Under the pieces are notes generated by a model, which was given only the letters and a program-made list of their open reading frames with translations, was not told the origin of the DNA and made no database searches. Below are positions 19,073 to 28,107 of a stretch of DNA of 64,000 nucleotides, piece by piece; the stretch's first letter is position 1, and each line of letters starts with the position of its first letter. The DNA comes from Parafrankia irregularis (GTDB lineage Bacteria > Actinomycetota > Actinomycetes > Frankiales > Frankiaceae), in NCBI RefSeq assembly GCF_001536285.1, contig NZ_FAOZ01000010.1, positions 62,001 through 126,000 of the forward strand, read 5' to 3'. A program made the position numbers and the translations under genes.

Positions 19073-20899
19073 CTATCCAGGTCGCGGCGGACGAACTGTC
19101 GTGTTCGGGCGGGCCGCCGCCACGTCGTGCGCCAGCAGAGCCAGGTGCAGCGACGTGCGGATCTCCGGGTCGTCCAGGCTGGCGCCGATCACCTGCTCGG
19201 CTTTCTCCAGCCGTGCGTAGAACGCCGGTCGGGACAGGTGGATCGACCCGGCGGCACTCGCCTTGCTGGTGGGATGGGCCAGCAGCGCCCGCACGGCGCC
19301 GACGAGGTCGGTGGACCACCGGGCGTCATGGGCACGCAGACCAGCCAGCTCACGGTCGACGAACGCGGCCAGCCGCGGGTCGGTGCCGAGCAACGCGATC
19401 AGCCCCCGGACGTGGACGTCGTCGAGCCGGTGCACCACCCGTGCCGGGTCGGCGCCGGACGCGTCGCCGACCGACTCCAGCACCTGCCGGGCCTCGGCGA
19501 GCGTCGCGCCGAGTCGCGCCGGCTCGTTGACCGGTCTTGACGCCGCGACGACCACCGCATGGCGCCGGCGGACGTCGGCCGCGAGACCGTCGACCGCGGC
19601 GTCGACGGCACCTCCCGGGGCATTCACGCTTCCCGGGACGTTCGCGCCTCCCGGGACGTCCACGGCCGGCAGGGACAGCAGCGCGTGGACGTCCGGCCCG
19701 ATCTGGCTGACGAGGGCGGGCAGCCGCCGGGTACGGGTGGCGTGCACGACGGCCGCGACGACGTCGCCGATGTCCGATCCGGAAGAAGGACGCAGCGCGA
19801 CCGCGACGAAGCGGCGCCGCCGCAGCGGCAGCCCGGCCAGCTCACAGCGGCGCAGGGCGTCCGCGGTCGGCCGGACCGCCAGCGCCAGCATGATCTCGTG
19901 GTGGCTGCGGCGGACGAGGCCGTCGCGGTCCCGATCGTTGAGCCGCCGCAGTGCGACGGCCGCGGCCGCCCGCTCGGCGAGGACGACGAGGCGGTCTCCG
20001 GGCGGCTGCGCGGTGACGATGACGAGGCGGCCCCAGCGCCGCTTCCCGGCGCCGACCGGGGCGACCAGCCAGCCGACCGAGGCGTCCCAGCGCGTCGATC
20101 CCGCGGTCGCGGTGAGCTCGGCAGCCGACGTGAGCGCGCTCGTCGTGGGCTCGACAGTCGTGGACAGGCCTGTGCGCTCAGCCGGGCCTGTGCGCTCAGC
20201 CGGGCCTATGTGCTCAGCCGGGCCTATGTGCTCAGCCCCGTCGGCGGGTTCGGCCGCGTCCGCGGGCCCAGGGGCGCTCACCAGGCGGGAGATCTCGGCC
20301 CAGTCGGCGAGCAGCTCCGCGTCGTCACCGGTCGGGTCGGCCGCGAAGGCGACGACATGGTGCTCGTCCGACTCCAGCACGACGGGCAGGCCGGCGATCC
20401 GGTGCGCCGCCTGCAGGATCTCCGGGACCTCGGCCTCGGCGAGGCTCAGTCGGGTGAAGGTCGTGTGGATGCGTTCGACCGCCCGCAGCTCGGTCAGCTG
20501 ACCGTCGACGATGCGCTCACCGACTGCCTGCGCGATCGCCGCGAACCGGACCTCCCGGCCCAGGGCCACCAAGGGCAGGCCATGGGCGGCGCAGGCACGC
20601 ACGACACCCGCGGGCAGACCGGCCGACCAGCGGCGGTGCAGCTCGACGACGAGGCCGGCCGCCTCGACGTCGGCGAGGCTCGCGACGAAGGCCACCTGCG
20701 CAGCCTCGTCGGACGACCACAGGCTTCCCGTCGTCAGCACGAGCTCGCCGCCGCGCAGCAGGGTCGCGATGTCCGGCAGCTCGGACGAGTGGACCCACCG
20801 GACGTCCCGGTCGAGACCGACCTCACCGGCGACGACCAGGGGCCGCGCACCGCGAACGACCGGCATCCGCAGCACCTCACGCAACGTCGGCAGCGCCAC
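19073..20899 (-). CDS. PucR-family transcriptional regulator
   Basis: Protein of 608 residues. The N-terminal PucR purine-catabolism domain (about 1-125; LPTLREVLRMPVVRGARPLV, then SSELPDIATLL) is followed by a GGDEF-like central part and a C-terminal PucR-type HTH (SIHLSRPAFYARLEKAEQVIG). The GTG at 20899 has a GGGGAGGAG site upstream and starts exactly at the domain; the open frame further upstream is non-coding. It is divergently transcribed from the dehydrogenase at 21108, and PucR regulators usually control the divergent catabolic operon, sensing an amine or nucleobase metabolite. A hexapeptide repeat (AEHIGP/AERTGP x4) interrupts the middle. Confidence 0.9.
   Translation of the reverse strand: MALPTLREVLRMPVVRGARPLVVAGEVGLDRDVRWVHSSELPDIATLLRGGELVLTTGSLWSSDEAAQVAFVASLADVEAAGLVVELHRRWSAGLPAGVVRACAAHGLPLVALGREVRFAAIAQAVGERIVDGQLTELRAVERIHTTFTRLSLAEAEVPEILQAAHRIAGLPVVLESDEHHVVAFAADPTGDDAELLADWAEISRLVSAPGPADAAEPADGAEHIGPAEHIGPAERTGPAERTGLSTTVEPTTSALTSAAELTATAGSTRWDASVGWLVAPVGAGKRRWGRLVIVTAQPPGDRLVVLAERAAAAVALRRLNDRDRDGLVRRSHHEIMLALAVRPTADALRRCELAGLPLRRRRFVAVALRPSSGSDIGDVVAAVVHATRTRRLPALVSQIGPDVHALLSLPAVDVPGGANVPGSVNAPGGAVDAAVDGLAADVRRRHAVVVAASRPVNEPARLGATLAEARQVLESVGDASGADPARVVHRLDDVHVRGLIALLGTDPRLAAFVDRELAGLRAHDARWSTDLVGAVRALLAHPTSKASAAGSIHLSRPAFYARLEKAEQVIGASLDDPEIRTSLHLALLAHDVAAARPNTTVRPPRPG
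20168..20239. repeat. 18-bp tandem array, 4 copies, inside the PucR gene
   Basis: Unit GCCTGTGCGCTCAGCCGG with small variants, four copies. It encodes four hexapeptides in the linker of the PucR protein, so copy changes stay in frame. Confidence 0.85.
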
Positions 20900-21107
20900 C
20901 CCGGCTCCTCCCCACTCCCCACGCCCGTTCCCCGCCGCCGAGGCGACCGCCGGGCGCCCCGGCGCCCCGGCGCATCGTACGGACGTCTCCTGACGAACTG
21001 TAAGGAAGTGTCCCAGCTTCGTTACGGATCGTCGGAGGCGGCCGCGGGCCGGCGGCGTTCTAATCGAGCTGACGCGACAAGCCGCGCGACAGGTGAGGCA
21101 GGAGAAC

Positions 21108-22667
21108 ATGACCACGACGACCAGCACCGACACCATCGCGCACTGGGTGGACGGAGCGTTGTACGCGCCGGCCGGGAGCGCGACGGCCCCCGTGACCAAC
21201 CCCGCGACCGGCGCGACGACCGGCGCGGTGCTGCTCGCCGACGCACCGGCCGCCGCGCGCGTCATCGCGGCCGCCGCCGCGGCGGCACCCGGCTGGGCCG
21301 CCACCTCGCTCGCCCGGCGCACGCAGATCGTCTTCCGCTTCCGCGAGCTGCTGAACGCCCGCAAGACCGAGCTGGCCCGCATCATCACCAGCGAGCACGG
21401 CAAGGTCCACTCGGACGCGCTCGGCGAGGTCAGCCGCGGCCAGGAGGTCGTCGAGTTCGCCTGCGGCATCTCCCACCTCCTTCGCGGCGGGTTCTCGCCG
21501 AGCGCGTCGACCGGGGTCGACGTCCACTCGCGTCGGGAGCCGCTGGGGGTGGTCGGGATCATCAGCCCGTTCAACTTCCCGGCGATGGTCCCGATGTGGT
21601 TCTTCCCGATCGCGATCGCGGCGGGCAACGCGGTCGTGCTCAAACCGAGCGAGAAGGCGCCCTCGGCGGCGCTCTGGCTCGCTCAGCTGTGGCAGGAGGC
21701 CGGCCTTCCCGACGGGGTGTTCAACGTCCTGCACGGAGACAAGGCCGCGGTCGACGCGTTGCTGGACAGCCCGGACGTCGCGGCGGTCAGCTTCGTCGGC
21801 TCCACCCCGGTGGCCGAGTACGTCTACACGCGCGCCAGCGCCCACGGCAAGCGCGTCCAGGCCCTCGGCGGTGCCAAGAACCACATGGTCGTCCTGCCCG
21901 ACGCCGACCTCGACCTGGCCGCCGACGCCGCCGTCAGCGCCGGCTACGGCAGCGCCGGCGAACGCTGCATGGCGATCAGCGTGCTGGTCGCCGTCGACCC
22001 GATCGGTGACGAGCTGGTGGCGAGGATCGCCGAGCGCACCCGCGGGCTCGTCACCGGGGACGGCGCGGCCGGCGGCACCGGCGGCACCGGCGGCCATGCC
22101 GGCACCGACCGCGAAAGCGACATGGGTCCACTCGTCACCCGTGCCCACCGGGACCGGGTCGCGGACCTCGTCGCGCAGGGCGAGGCCGCCGGCGCCAAGC
22201 TGGTCGTCGACGGCCGTGGTGTCGAGCCGCGTGGCGACGCCGCCGGCTTCTGGCTCGGCCCGACGCTGTTTGACCAGGTGACGCCGGACATGCCGATCTA
22301 CACCGAGGAGATCTTCGGGCCGGTGCTGTCGGTCGTCCGCGTTCCCAGCTACGCCGCGGCGCTCGAACTGGTCAACGGCAACCCGTACGGCAACGGCACC
22401 GCGATCTTCACGGCCGACGGCGGGGCCGCCCGCCGGTTCGAGAACGAGGTGCGGGTCGGCATGATCGGCGTGAACGTGCCGATCCCGGTCCCCGTCGCCT
22501 ACTACTCGTTCGGCGGCTGGAAGCGGTCGCTGTTCGGCGACACCCATGCCCACGGGACCGAGGGCGTCCACTTCTTCACCCGTGCCAAGGTCGTGACAAC
22601 ACGCTGGCCGGACCCGGCCAGTCGCTCAGGCGGCGGCCTCCAGCTCGGATTCCCCCAGAACGCCTGA
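21108..22667 (+). CDS. mmsA: CoA-acylating (methyl)malonate-semialdehyde dehydrogenase
   Basis: Aldehyde dehydrogenase of 519 residues. It has the MmsA-type features: PFNFPAMVPMWFFPIAIAAGN, KPSEK, VSFVGSTPVAEYVY, GGAKNH in place of the usual glutamate-bearing segment, and the catalytic cysteine C287 in SAGERCMAIS. This group converts methylmalonate or malonate semialdehyde with CoA and NAD to propionyl- or acetyl-CoA. The ATG at 21108 follows GGCAGGAGAAC. It heads a + strand pair with the aminotransferase 66 bp downstream and faces the PucR regulator across about 210 bp. Together these indicate catabolism of beta-alanine or beta-aminoisobutyrate, as from pyrimidines. Family firm; exact substrate inferred. 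Confidence 0.9.
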   Translation: MTTTTSTDTIAHWVDGALYAPAGSATAPVTNPATGATTGAVLLADAPAAARVIAAAAAAAPGWAATSLARRTQIVFRFRELLNARKTELARIITSEHGKVHSDALGEVSRGQEVVEFACGISHLLRGGFSPSASTGVDVHSRREPLGVVGIISPFNFPAMVPMWFFPIAIAAGNAVVLKPSEKAPSAALWLAQLWQEAGLPDGVFNVLHGDKAAVDALLDSPDVAAVSFVGSTPVAEYVYTRASAHGKRVQALGGAKNHMVVLPDADLDLAADAAVSAGYGSAGERCMAISVLVAVDPIGDELVARIAERTRGLVTGDGAAGGTGGTGGHAGTDRESDMGPLVTRAHRDRVADLVAQGEAAGAKLVVDGRGVEPRGDAAGFWLGPTLFDQVTPDMPIYTEEIFGPVLSVVRVPSYAAALELVNGNPYGNGTAIFTADGGAARRFENEVRVGMIGVNVPIPVPVAYYSFGGWKRSLFGDTHAHGTEGVHFFTRAKVVTTRWPDPASRSGGGLQLGFPQNA

Positions 22668-22733
22668 CCGCCGACCACCGACGCTCGACCACCGACGCCC
22701 GAGCACCGACCACCGCGGCCGAGAGGACCACCA

Positions 22734-24197
22734 ATGACGACGAACGACACCATCACCGCGACCGGCCGCACCACCTCGAACAGCCGCATCACCTCGAACA
22801 GTCGCAGCGCGTCGGCCAGCCGCACCTCCCCGACCGGCGGCCTGGCCGCGCGCGGCGGCGGCTCCGCGGTGCCGCGCACACCCGCCGCCGCGCGGACGTA
22901 CGAGCTCGACCGCAGGCACGTCTTCCACTCCTGGTCGGCCCAGGAGCGGATCAGCCCCATGGTGATCACCCGCGCCGAGGGATCCTGGGTGTGGGACGAC
23001 TACGACCACCCGCTGCTCGACTTCAGCTCGCAGCTCGTGTTCACGAACCTCGGCCACCAGCACCCGCGGGTGGTCGCGGCGATCCAGCAGCAGGCGGCCA
23101 CGCTGTGCACGGTCGCCCCGCAGCACGCGAACGCGGCGCGCGCCGAGGCGGCCCGACTGATCCTGTCGCACCTGCCGGACACCTTCGAGAAGATCTTCTT
23201 CACGAACGGCGGGGCCGACGCGGTCGAGCACGCCATCCGGATGGCCCGGCTGCACACCGGACGGATCAAGGTGCTCTCGGCCTACCGCTCGTACCACGGC
23301 GGCACCGACCTGGCGATCAACGTGACCGGTGACCCGCGCCGGTGGGAGAACGACCACGGCGCCGCCGGAGTCGTCCACTTCTTCGGGCCGTTCCTGTACC
23401 GCAGCCCGTTCCACGCGACGGACGAGGCGCAGGAGTGCGAGCGTGCCCTCGCCCATCTGGAGCAGGTCATCGCGCTGGAAGGACCGGGCACGATCGCCGC
23501 GGTCGTGCTGGAGTCCATCCCCGGAACGGCCGGTGTCATGGTTCCCCCGGCGGGCTATCTGCGGGGGGTCCGTGAGCTCTGTGACCGCAACGGCCTGGTC
23601 ATGATCGCCGACGAGGTGATGGCCGGGTTCGGCCGCGCCGGGCGCTGGTTCGCGTTCGAGCTCGACGACGTCCGGCCCGACCTGGTGACGTTCGCGAAGG
23701 GCGTCACCAGCGGGTACGTGCCGCTCGGCGGCGTCGCGATCACCGGCCCGGTGCTGCGGACCTTCGACGACCGGGCCTATCCCGGCGGGCTGACCTACTC
23801 GGGCCATCCGCTGGCCTGCGCGGCGGCGGTGGCGACCGTCCGCGCGATGGAGGACGAGGGCACCGTGGCAGCAGCCGACCGCCTCGGTCGGGACGTCCTC
23901 GGCCCGGGCCTGCGCGATCTCGCGGCGCGGCATCCGGTGATCGGTGACGTCCGCGGCGTCGGTGCCTTCTGGGCCCTCGACCTCGTCGAGGACCGGGCGA
24001 GCCGCACACCGATCGCCCCGACCGGCGGAACCAGCGAGCGCATGGGACGCATCACCGCGGCCTGCCGGGTCGAGGGCCTGCTGCCGTTCGTGAGCAGCAA
24101 CCGGATCCACGTCGTGCCCCCGCTGAACATCTCGGACGGCGACGCCCGCGCCGGCCTCGCGATGCTCGACCGCGCCCTGGGCGCCGCCGAAGGCTGA
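22734..24197 (+). CDS. Class III (omega) aminotransferase
   Basis: PLP enzyme of 487 residues, fold type I. K322 in FAKGVTSGY is the predicted Schiff-base lysine, ADEVMAGFGR carries the cofactor-binding Asp, and FTNGGADAVEHA binds the phosphate. Closest in style to beta-alanine/taurine/omega-amino acid : pyruvate aminotransferases. The first about 45 residues are a Thr/Ser/Arg-rich repeat tail (ITSNS units) and are probably disordered; a later start cannot be excluded. Coupled with the semialdehyde dehydrogenase upstream, it would produce that enzyme's semialdehyde substrate from a beta-amino acid. Confidence 0.9.
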   Translation: MTTNDTITATGRTTSNSRITSNSRSASASRTSPTGGLAARGGGSAVPRTPAAARTYELDRRHVFHSWSAQERISPMVITRAEGSWVWDDYDHPLLDFSSQLVFTNLGHQHPRVVAAIQQQAATLCTVAPQHANAARAEAARLILSHLPDTFEKIFFTNGGADAVEHAIRMARLHTGRIKVLSAYRSYHGGTDLAINVTGDPRRWENDHGAAGVVHFFGPFLYRSPFHATDEAQECERALAHLEQVIALEGPGTIAAVVLESIPGTAGVMVPPAGYLRGVRELCDRNGLVMIADEVMAGFGRAGRWFAFELDDVRPDLVTFAKGVTSGYVPLGGVAITGPVLRTFDDRAYPGGLTYSGHPLACAAAVATVRAMEDEGTVAAADRLGRDVLGPGLRDLAARHPVIGDVRGVGAFWALDLVEDRASRTPIAPTGGTSERMGRITAACRVEGLLPFVSSNRIHVVPPLNISDGDARAGLAMLDRALGAAEG

Positions 24198-24359
24198 CCC
24201 GCGCGGCCTCTCACGGCCTCTCACGGATCTCACACGTTCCTCAGAACCCTTCCGCATCGGCCGCTGGTGAGGTGACGGTGTCGGATCCCGCCGGTGCGGC
24301 GCGTCGGTACGAAGGCTCCGACCTGTGTCCTCATGCCATCGAGGTCGGGAGATGCGGTT

Positions 24360-24944
24360 GTGAACGTTCGGAGCCGGGTTCACCGGGGTGCCGCGGTCCT
24401 TGTCGGATGCGTGCTGATGACGAGTGTGTCGGCCTGCCGGGCCGGCGCGGGGCAGACGGGCAGCGCGGCGGCGGCCGACAGCGCGGCCACGACCACGACC
24501 GCCGCACCGGCCACGGCTGCCGCGCCGGCCACGGCTGCCGCGACGACGCCGGCGGAAGCCGGGCAGCCAGCGGCGCCGGTGGGCACGGGCGACGGCGGCC
24601 CGGGGTCGCTGACCCTCGCCATCACCAGCCCGATCATGCTCAGCGGCCACGTCAACACCGCGGTGAGCTGCGAAACCGCCGCCCGCAGGTACGTCGCCTC
24701 TGCCACCGGCACGCTCGACGGCGCCACCGTCACGCAGAACGTGCGCGTCGCCGGCTACGCGGGCCCGGGGAGCTATCCGGCGGTGATCAGCGTGTCGGTG
24801 GTGGCGGCCGACGGGTCGAAATACGCGATCAGCGCGGTCCCGACGACAGTGCAGGTCACCGCGGATGGCGGTGCGGTCTCCTTCAACGCCAGCACCTCCG
24901 GCGGCCGTGCCCTGGCCGGCTCGATCAGCTGGGCCTGCTCCTGA
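24360..24944 (+). CDS. Small secreted lipoprotein, unknown function
   Basis: Predicted lipoprotein of 194 residues. The GTG at 24360 (GGGAG eight bases upstream) gives an n-region NVRSRVHRG, a hydrophobic core and lipobox SVSAC. An Ala/Thr-rich linker precedes a beta-rich domain of about 110 residues with no family I recognise (SLTLAITSPIMLSGHV at its start, ending GSISWACS). It resembles other actinobacterial surface lipoproteins of unknown role. No operon partner; convergent with the P450 across a strong hairpin. Confidence 0.75.
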   Translation: MNVRSRVHRGAAVLVGCVLMTSVSACRAGAGQTGSAAAADSAATTTTAAPATAAAPATAAATTPAEAGQPAAPVGTGDGGPGSLTLAITSPIMLSGHVNTAVSCETAARRYVASATGTLDGATVTQNVRVAGYAGPGSYPAVISVSVVAADGSKYAISAVPTTVQVTADGGAVSFNASTSGGRALAGSISWACS

Positions 24945-24948
24945 CGCA

Positions 24949-24988
24949 GCGGCGCGGGAGCCGACAGATCGGGGGGCTCCCGCGCCGC
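24949..24988. terminator. Bidirectional hairpin between convergent genes
   Basis: Perfect 14-bp inverted repeat: left arm GCGGCGCGGGAGCC (24949-24962), right arm GGCTCCCGCGCCGC (24975-24988), 12-nt loop. It lies between the lipoprotein stop (+) and P450 stop (-). There is no T-tract, as is usual in high-GC actinomycetes. Confidence 0.75.
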
Positions 24989-25025
24989 CGTGTGCCCGCA
25001 CGGCCGCGTGCCCGCACCGCCGCTC

Positions 25026-26552
25026 TCAGCGCCGGCTGTGCACGATCATCGACACGGGGCCCCGCGGACGGAGGGTGATCGCCGGTTCGGGTTGGACCGG
25101 GGTGTTGCTGGCCGGAGTCAGCGTCCACCGGCTGGCGATCGTTGCCAGGGCCAGGACACCTTCCGCGACGGCGAAGCCGTTCCCGATGCACTGACGCCTG
25201 CCACCACCGAACGGAAAATAGGCAAACCGCGGCCGCGTACCGGACGAATCAGTCGCACCGGCCCCACCGGCCGCGTCGGACGTGCCAGCGGCACCACCTG
25301 CCGGTTCGAGCCAGCGGCCGGGATCGAACCGTTCCGGATGAGGCCACCAGCGTCCGTCCCGGTGCATCACCCACTGGCCGATGACCAGCGTCGACCAGGC
25401 CGGCAGCAGGTACCCGGCCACCTCCCGGTCCTCGACGAGGTGGCGGACCATCGCCCACACGGGCGGGTACAGCCGCATGGATTCGTTGAACACCGCGTTG
25501 GTGTAGGTAAGCCGCGGCAGATCGTCGAAGGTCGGCAGCCGCCCGGCGAGGACGGTGTCGAGTTCCTCGCCCAGCTCCGCCGCGACCACCGGTGCACCGC
25601 CAAGCAGGTGGAACGTCCAGGTCAGGGCATTCGCGGCGGTCTCGTGGCCGGCGAGCAGGAGGGTCACGGCCTCGTCCCGGATCTCGTGGTCGGTCAGCTG
25701 CCCGCCGGTGTCGCCGTCCCGGGCGGCCATCAGCAGCGACATCAGATCAGTGCCGCCGGCCCCGGCCGCGCGATGCGCGGCGATCAGGTCGTAGATGGTC
25801 CGGTCGAGCGCGGCCCGGGTAGCGCGGCGACGGCGGACCGCCGGCAGGGGGAGCCGCGACGACTCCCCCAGCCCCAGCCCGCTGGCCTGCTGGACCGCCG
25901 AGCCGGACATCGTCTCGTCGAGAGCGGCGCGGACGACGTCCAGGACATGGTCGCTGATGTCGACGTCGAAGATGGTCCGAGCGACGATCGCCAGGGTCAT
26001 CTCGGACATCTCGGCGTGCACGTCGAGTCGCTGGCCGTCGTGCCAGCTCGCCGCGGTCGACTCCGCGATGGCGACGAACTGCTGGCCGTACTCCGCGATG
26101 CGCTGTTTGTGGAACAGCGGCTGCATGAGCCGCCGCTGTCGCAGGTGATCCTCACCCGCGCTGGTCAGCAGGCCGTCACCGAGCAGCGTCCGCAGCGGTT
26201 GGACGACGCGGCGCCGGGAGCCGGGGCCGCTCAGCACCGCGCCCTTGCCGTACGCCTTCTGACCGCCCACGAGGATGTCCCCGATCGCCTCCGGGTCGCT
26301 GACGAGGAACAGCGACACCGGCCACCGGATCAGGCGCACCAACGGCCCGTACCGGTCGTGCAGCGCGGTGAACTGGGACAACGGATCTGCGCGCATGCGA
26401 CGTACCGCCGCGAGCGGCCCGTCGGCCGGCCCGGGCACCTCGTCGACGGGACGCGGCGCACGCTGGGTGCTCCGCGTCGTCACCAGAGAAGCAGACACCA
26501 CAAGGGACCTTTCGCGATCGGGCGCCGGTCGCGGACGGGCGTCTTCCGACAC
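25026..26552 (-). CDS. Cytochrome P450
   Basis: Heme monooxygenase of up to 508 residues. I-helix motif AGHETAA, K-helix ESMRLYPP (ExxR), and heme loop FGGGRRQCIG with the thiolate cysteine C455. The GGGRRQCIG form and the length are nearer to terpene/fatty-acid hydroxylases of the pentalenene-oxygenase type than to the short class I bacterial P450s, but no substrate can be named. ATG at 26552 is taken as start; an in-frame GTG pair at 26501 after AAAGG is an equally good start and would give about 491 residues. No ferredoxin gene is adjacent. A Gly/Ala/Ser stretch (about 425-440) is inserted before the heme loop. Confidence 0.92.
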   Translation of the reverse strand: MSEDARPRPAPDRERSLVVSASLVTTRSTQRAPRPVDEVPGPADGPLAAVRRMRADPLSQFTALHDRYGPLVRLIRWPVSLFLVSDPEAIGDILVGGQKAYGKGAVLSGPGSRRRVVQPLRTLLGDGLLTSAGEDHLRQRRLMQPLFHKQRIAEYGQQFVAIAESTAASWHDGQRLDVHAEMSEMTLAIVARTIFDVDISDHVLDVVRAALDETMSGSAVQQASGLGLGESSRLPLPAVRRRRATRAALDRTIYDLIAAHRAAGAGGTDLMSLLMAARDGDTGGQLTDHEIRDEAVTLLLAGHETAANALTWTFHLLGGAPVVAAELGEELDTVLAGRLPTFDDLPRLTYTNAVFNESMRLYPPVWAMVRHLVEDREVAGYLLPAWSTLVIGQWVMHRDGRWWPHPERFDPGRWLEPAGGAAGTSDAAGGAGATDSSGTRPRFAYFPFGGGRRQCIGNGFAVAEGVLALATIASRWTLTPASNTPVQPEPAITLRPRGPVSMIVHSRR

Positions 26553-26649
26553 CGGCCGCTCAGACCGGACACGGCCACGCTTTGCACGGTAGGCGCGCCG
26601 GCAGCGGACCGCACCCCGTCAGCCAGGAGCACGTCAGCCAGGCAGCACG

Positions 26650-28107
26650 TCAGCCAGGCAGCACGATCCGCACGGTGAGGCCGCTGCCGTCGTCGGCGCT
26701 GGCCTGGGCGTGGGCGCTGCCGCCGTGCGCGGCGGCGACCGCGGCCACGATCGCCATTCCGAGACCGCTGCCGCCGCGGCCGCGCTCCCGCCCGGCGGCC
26801 GAGCGGTAGAAGCGGTCGAAGATCCGATCGAGGTCGGCCGGGGCCATCCCGGGGCCGTCGTCGCGGACGCGCAGCTCGACCTGACCGTCCACGGGGCCGC
26901 GCAGGCTGACCTCGGCCGGTGTCCCGGCCGGGGTGTGCACGCGGACGTTGGCGAGCAGGTTGCCGATCACCTGCCGCAGCGCGTCCCGATCGCCCACGAC
27001 CGGGCAGGCCGACGGGCCCAGCACGGTCAGGGGGCGGTCCGGCTCCACCGCGGCGGCGTCGGTGACCGCGTCCCGCACGACGACGGCCAGGTCGACCTCG
27101 TCACGTGCCAGCGGCCGCGCCTCGTCGAGGTGGGCGAGGTAGAGCATGTCGTCGACGAGGGTTCCCATCCGCCTCGTCTCGTCCTGCACCCGGCGCAGCG
27201 CGTCGTCCGCGCCGGAGGGCGGCACCATGCCCTGGCGCAGCATGTCGACGTACCCGCGCACCGACGTCAACGGGGTGCGCAGCTCGTGCGAGGCGTCGGC
27301 GACGAACCGGCGCAGGCGCTGCTGGGAGCGGCGGCGATCCTCGAAAGCCGCCTGGATCTGGGCGAGCATCACGTTGAGCGCGGCGGCGAGCTGACCGGTC
27401 TCGCTGCGGGGCGGGCCGTGCGCCACCCGGCGGGTGAGATCGCCGCCGGCGATGGCGACTGCCGTGTCGGTGATGTCGCGCAGCGGGCGCAGTCCGCGGC
27501 CGAGCAGGAACCAGGCACTCGCCCCGCCGAGCGCCAGCACCGCGGCACCGGCCAGGACCTCGATGAGGATCAGCTGCCCGGTCGTCTCGACGACCGGGCG
27601 CATGGGCAGCGCGACCAGGGCTGTGACACCGCTCGGCAGCTCCCCGACGACCGCCCGGTACCGGACGCCGCCGGCCACCAGCCCGAACGGCGCGCCCGAG
27701 GCGATCCGCCGGTCCAGGTCCGGGACCGCCGCGAGCAGGCTGCCGGTTCCAGAGCCGCCGCCGCCTGAGCTGCCGGTTCCGGAACCGCCGGCGCCTGAGC
27801 TGCCGGCGGCCGGCGTCTCGGCGAGGCCGGTCAATACCGTCAGCGAGCCGTCCGGCTCCCGCATCTCGACGATGAAGTCAGTGGGGGCCACCGCCTGTTG
27901 CAGCCCGACACCATGCAGCAGCGGGGCGAGCTGGGACAGCGCCGTCGCGGCGCGGGTCTCGAACAGGGACTGCGCGGCCCGCAGCCGGCGGTCGGTCTGG
28001 TCGACCAGATGGGAACGCAGGGCCAGCACGCTCGCGGCGCCCGCGACGGTCAGGCAGACCGCCATCAGGCCGAGCAGGCCGAACATCAGCCTGGCTCGCA
28101 GCGTCAC
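26650..28107 (-). CDS. Two-component sensor histidine kinase
   Basis: Membrane kinase of 485 residues. Two transmembrane spans (about 7-30 and 160-185) flank an extracytoplasmic sensor loop that contains a Gly/Ser repeat (SSGAGGSGTGSSGGGG). HAMP domain follows, then the dimerisation box with phospho-acceptor H274 in DASHELRTPLTS, N-box NLLANVRVH, and ATPase motifs RDDGPGM and GSGLGMAI. The GTG start at 28107 overlaps the response-regulator stop (GTGA), so the pair is co-translated. Signal unknown. Confidence 0.93.
   Translation of the reverse strand: MTLRARLMFGLLGLMAVCLTVAGAASVLALRSHLVDQTDRRLRAAQSLFETRAATALSQLAPLLHGVGLQQAVAPTDFIVEMREPDGSLTVLTGLAETPAAGSSGAGGSGTGSSGGGGSGTGSLLAAVPDLDRRIASGAPFGLVAGGVRYRAVVGELPSGVTALVALPMRPVVETTGQLILIEVLAGAAVLALGGASAWFLLGRGLRPLRDITDTAVAIAGGDLTRRVAHGPPRSETGQLAAALNVMLAQIQAAFEDRRRSQQRLRRFVADASHELRTPLTSVRGYVDMLRQGMVPPSGADDALRRVQDETRRMGTLVDDMLYLAHLDEARPLARDEVDLAVVVRDAVTDAAAVEPDRPLTVLGPSACPVVGDRDALRQVIGNLLANVRVHTPAGTPAEVSLRGPVDGQVELRVRDDGPGMAPADLDRIFDRFYRSAAGRERGRGGSGLGMAIVAAVAAAHGGSAHAQASADDGSGLTVRIVLPG

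Noticed and set aside
19073-21643. Longer PucR gene starting at 21643
   Set aside because: That frame runs over the start of the divergent dehydrogenase gene. The GTG at 20899 with a strong ribosome site begins exactly at the domain.
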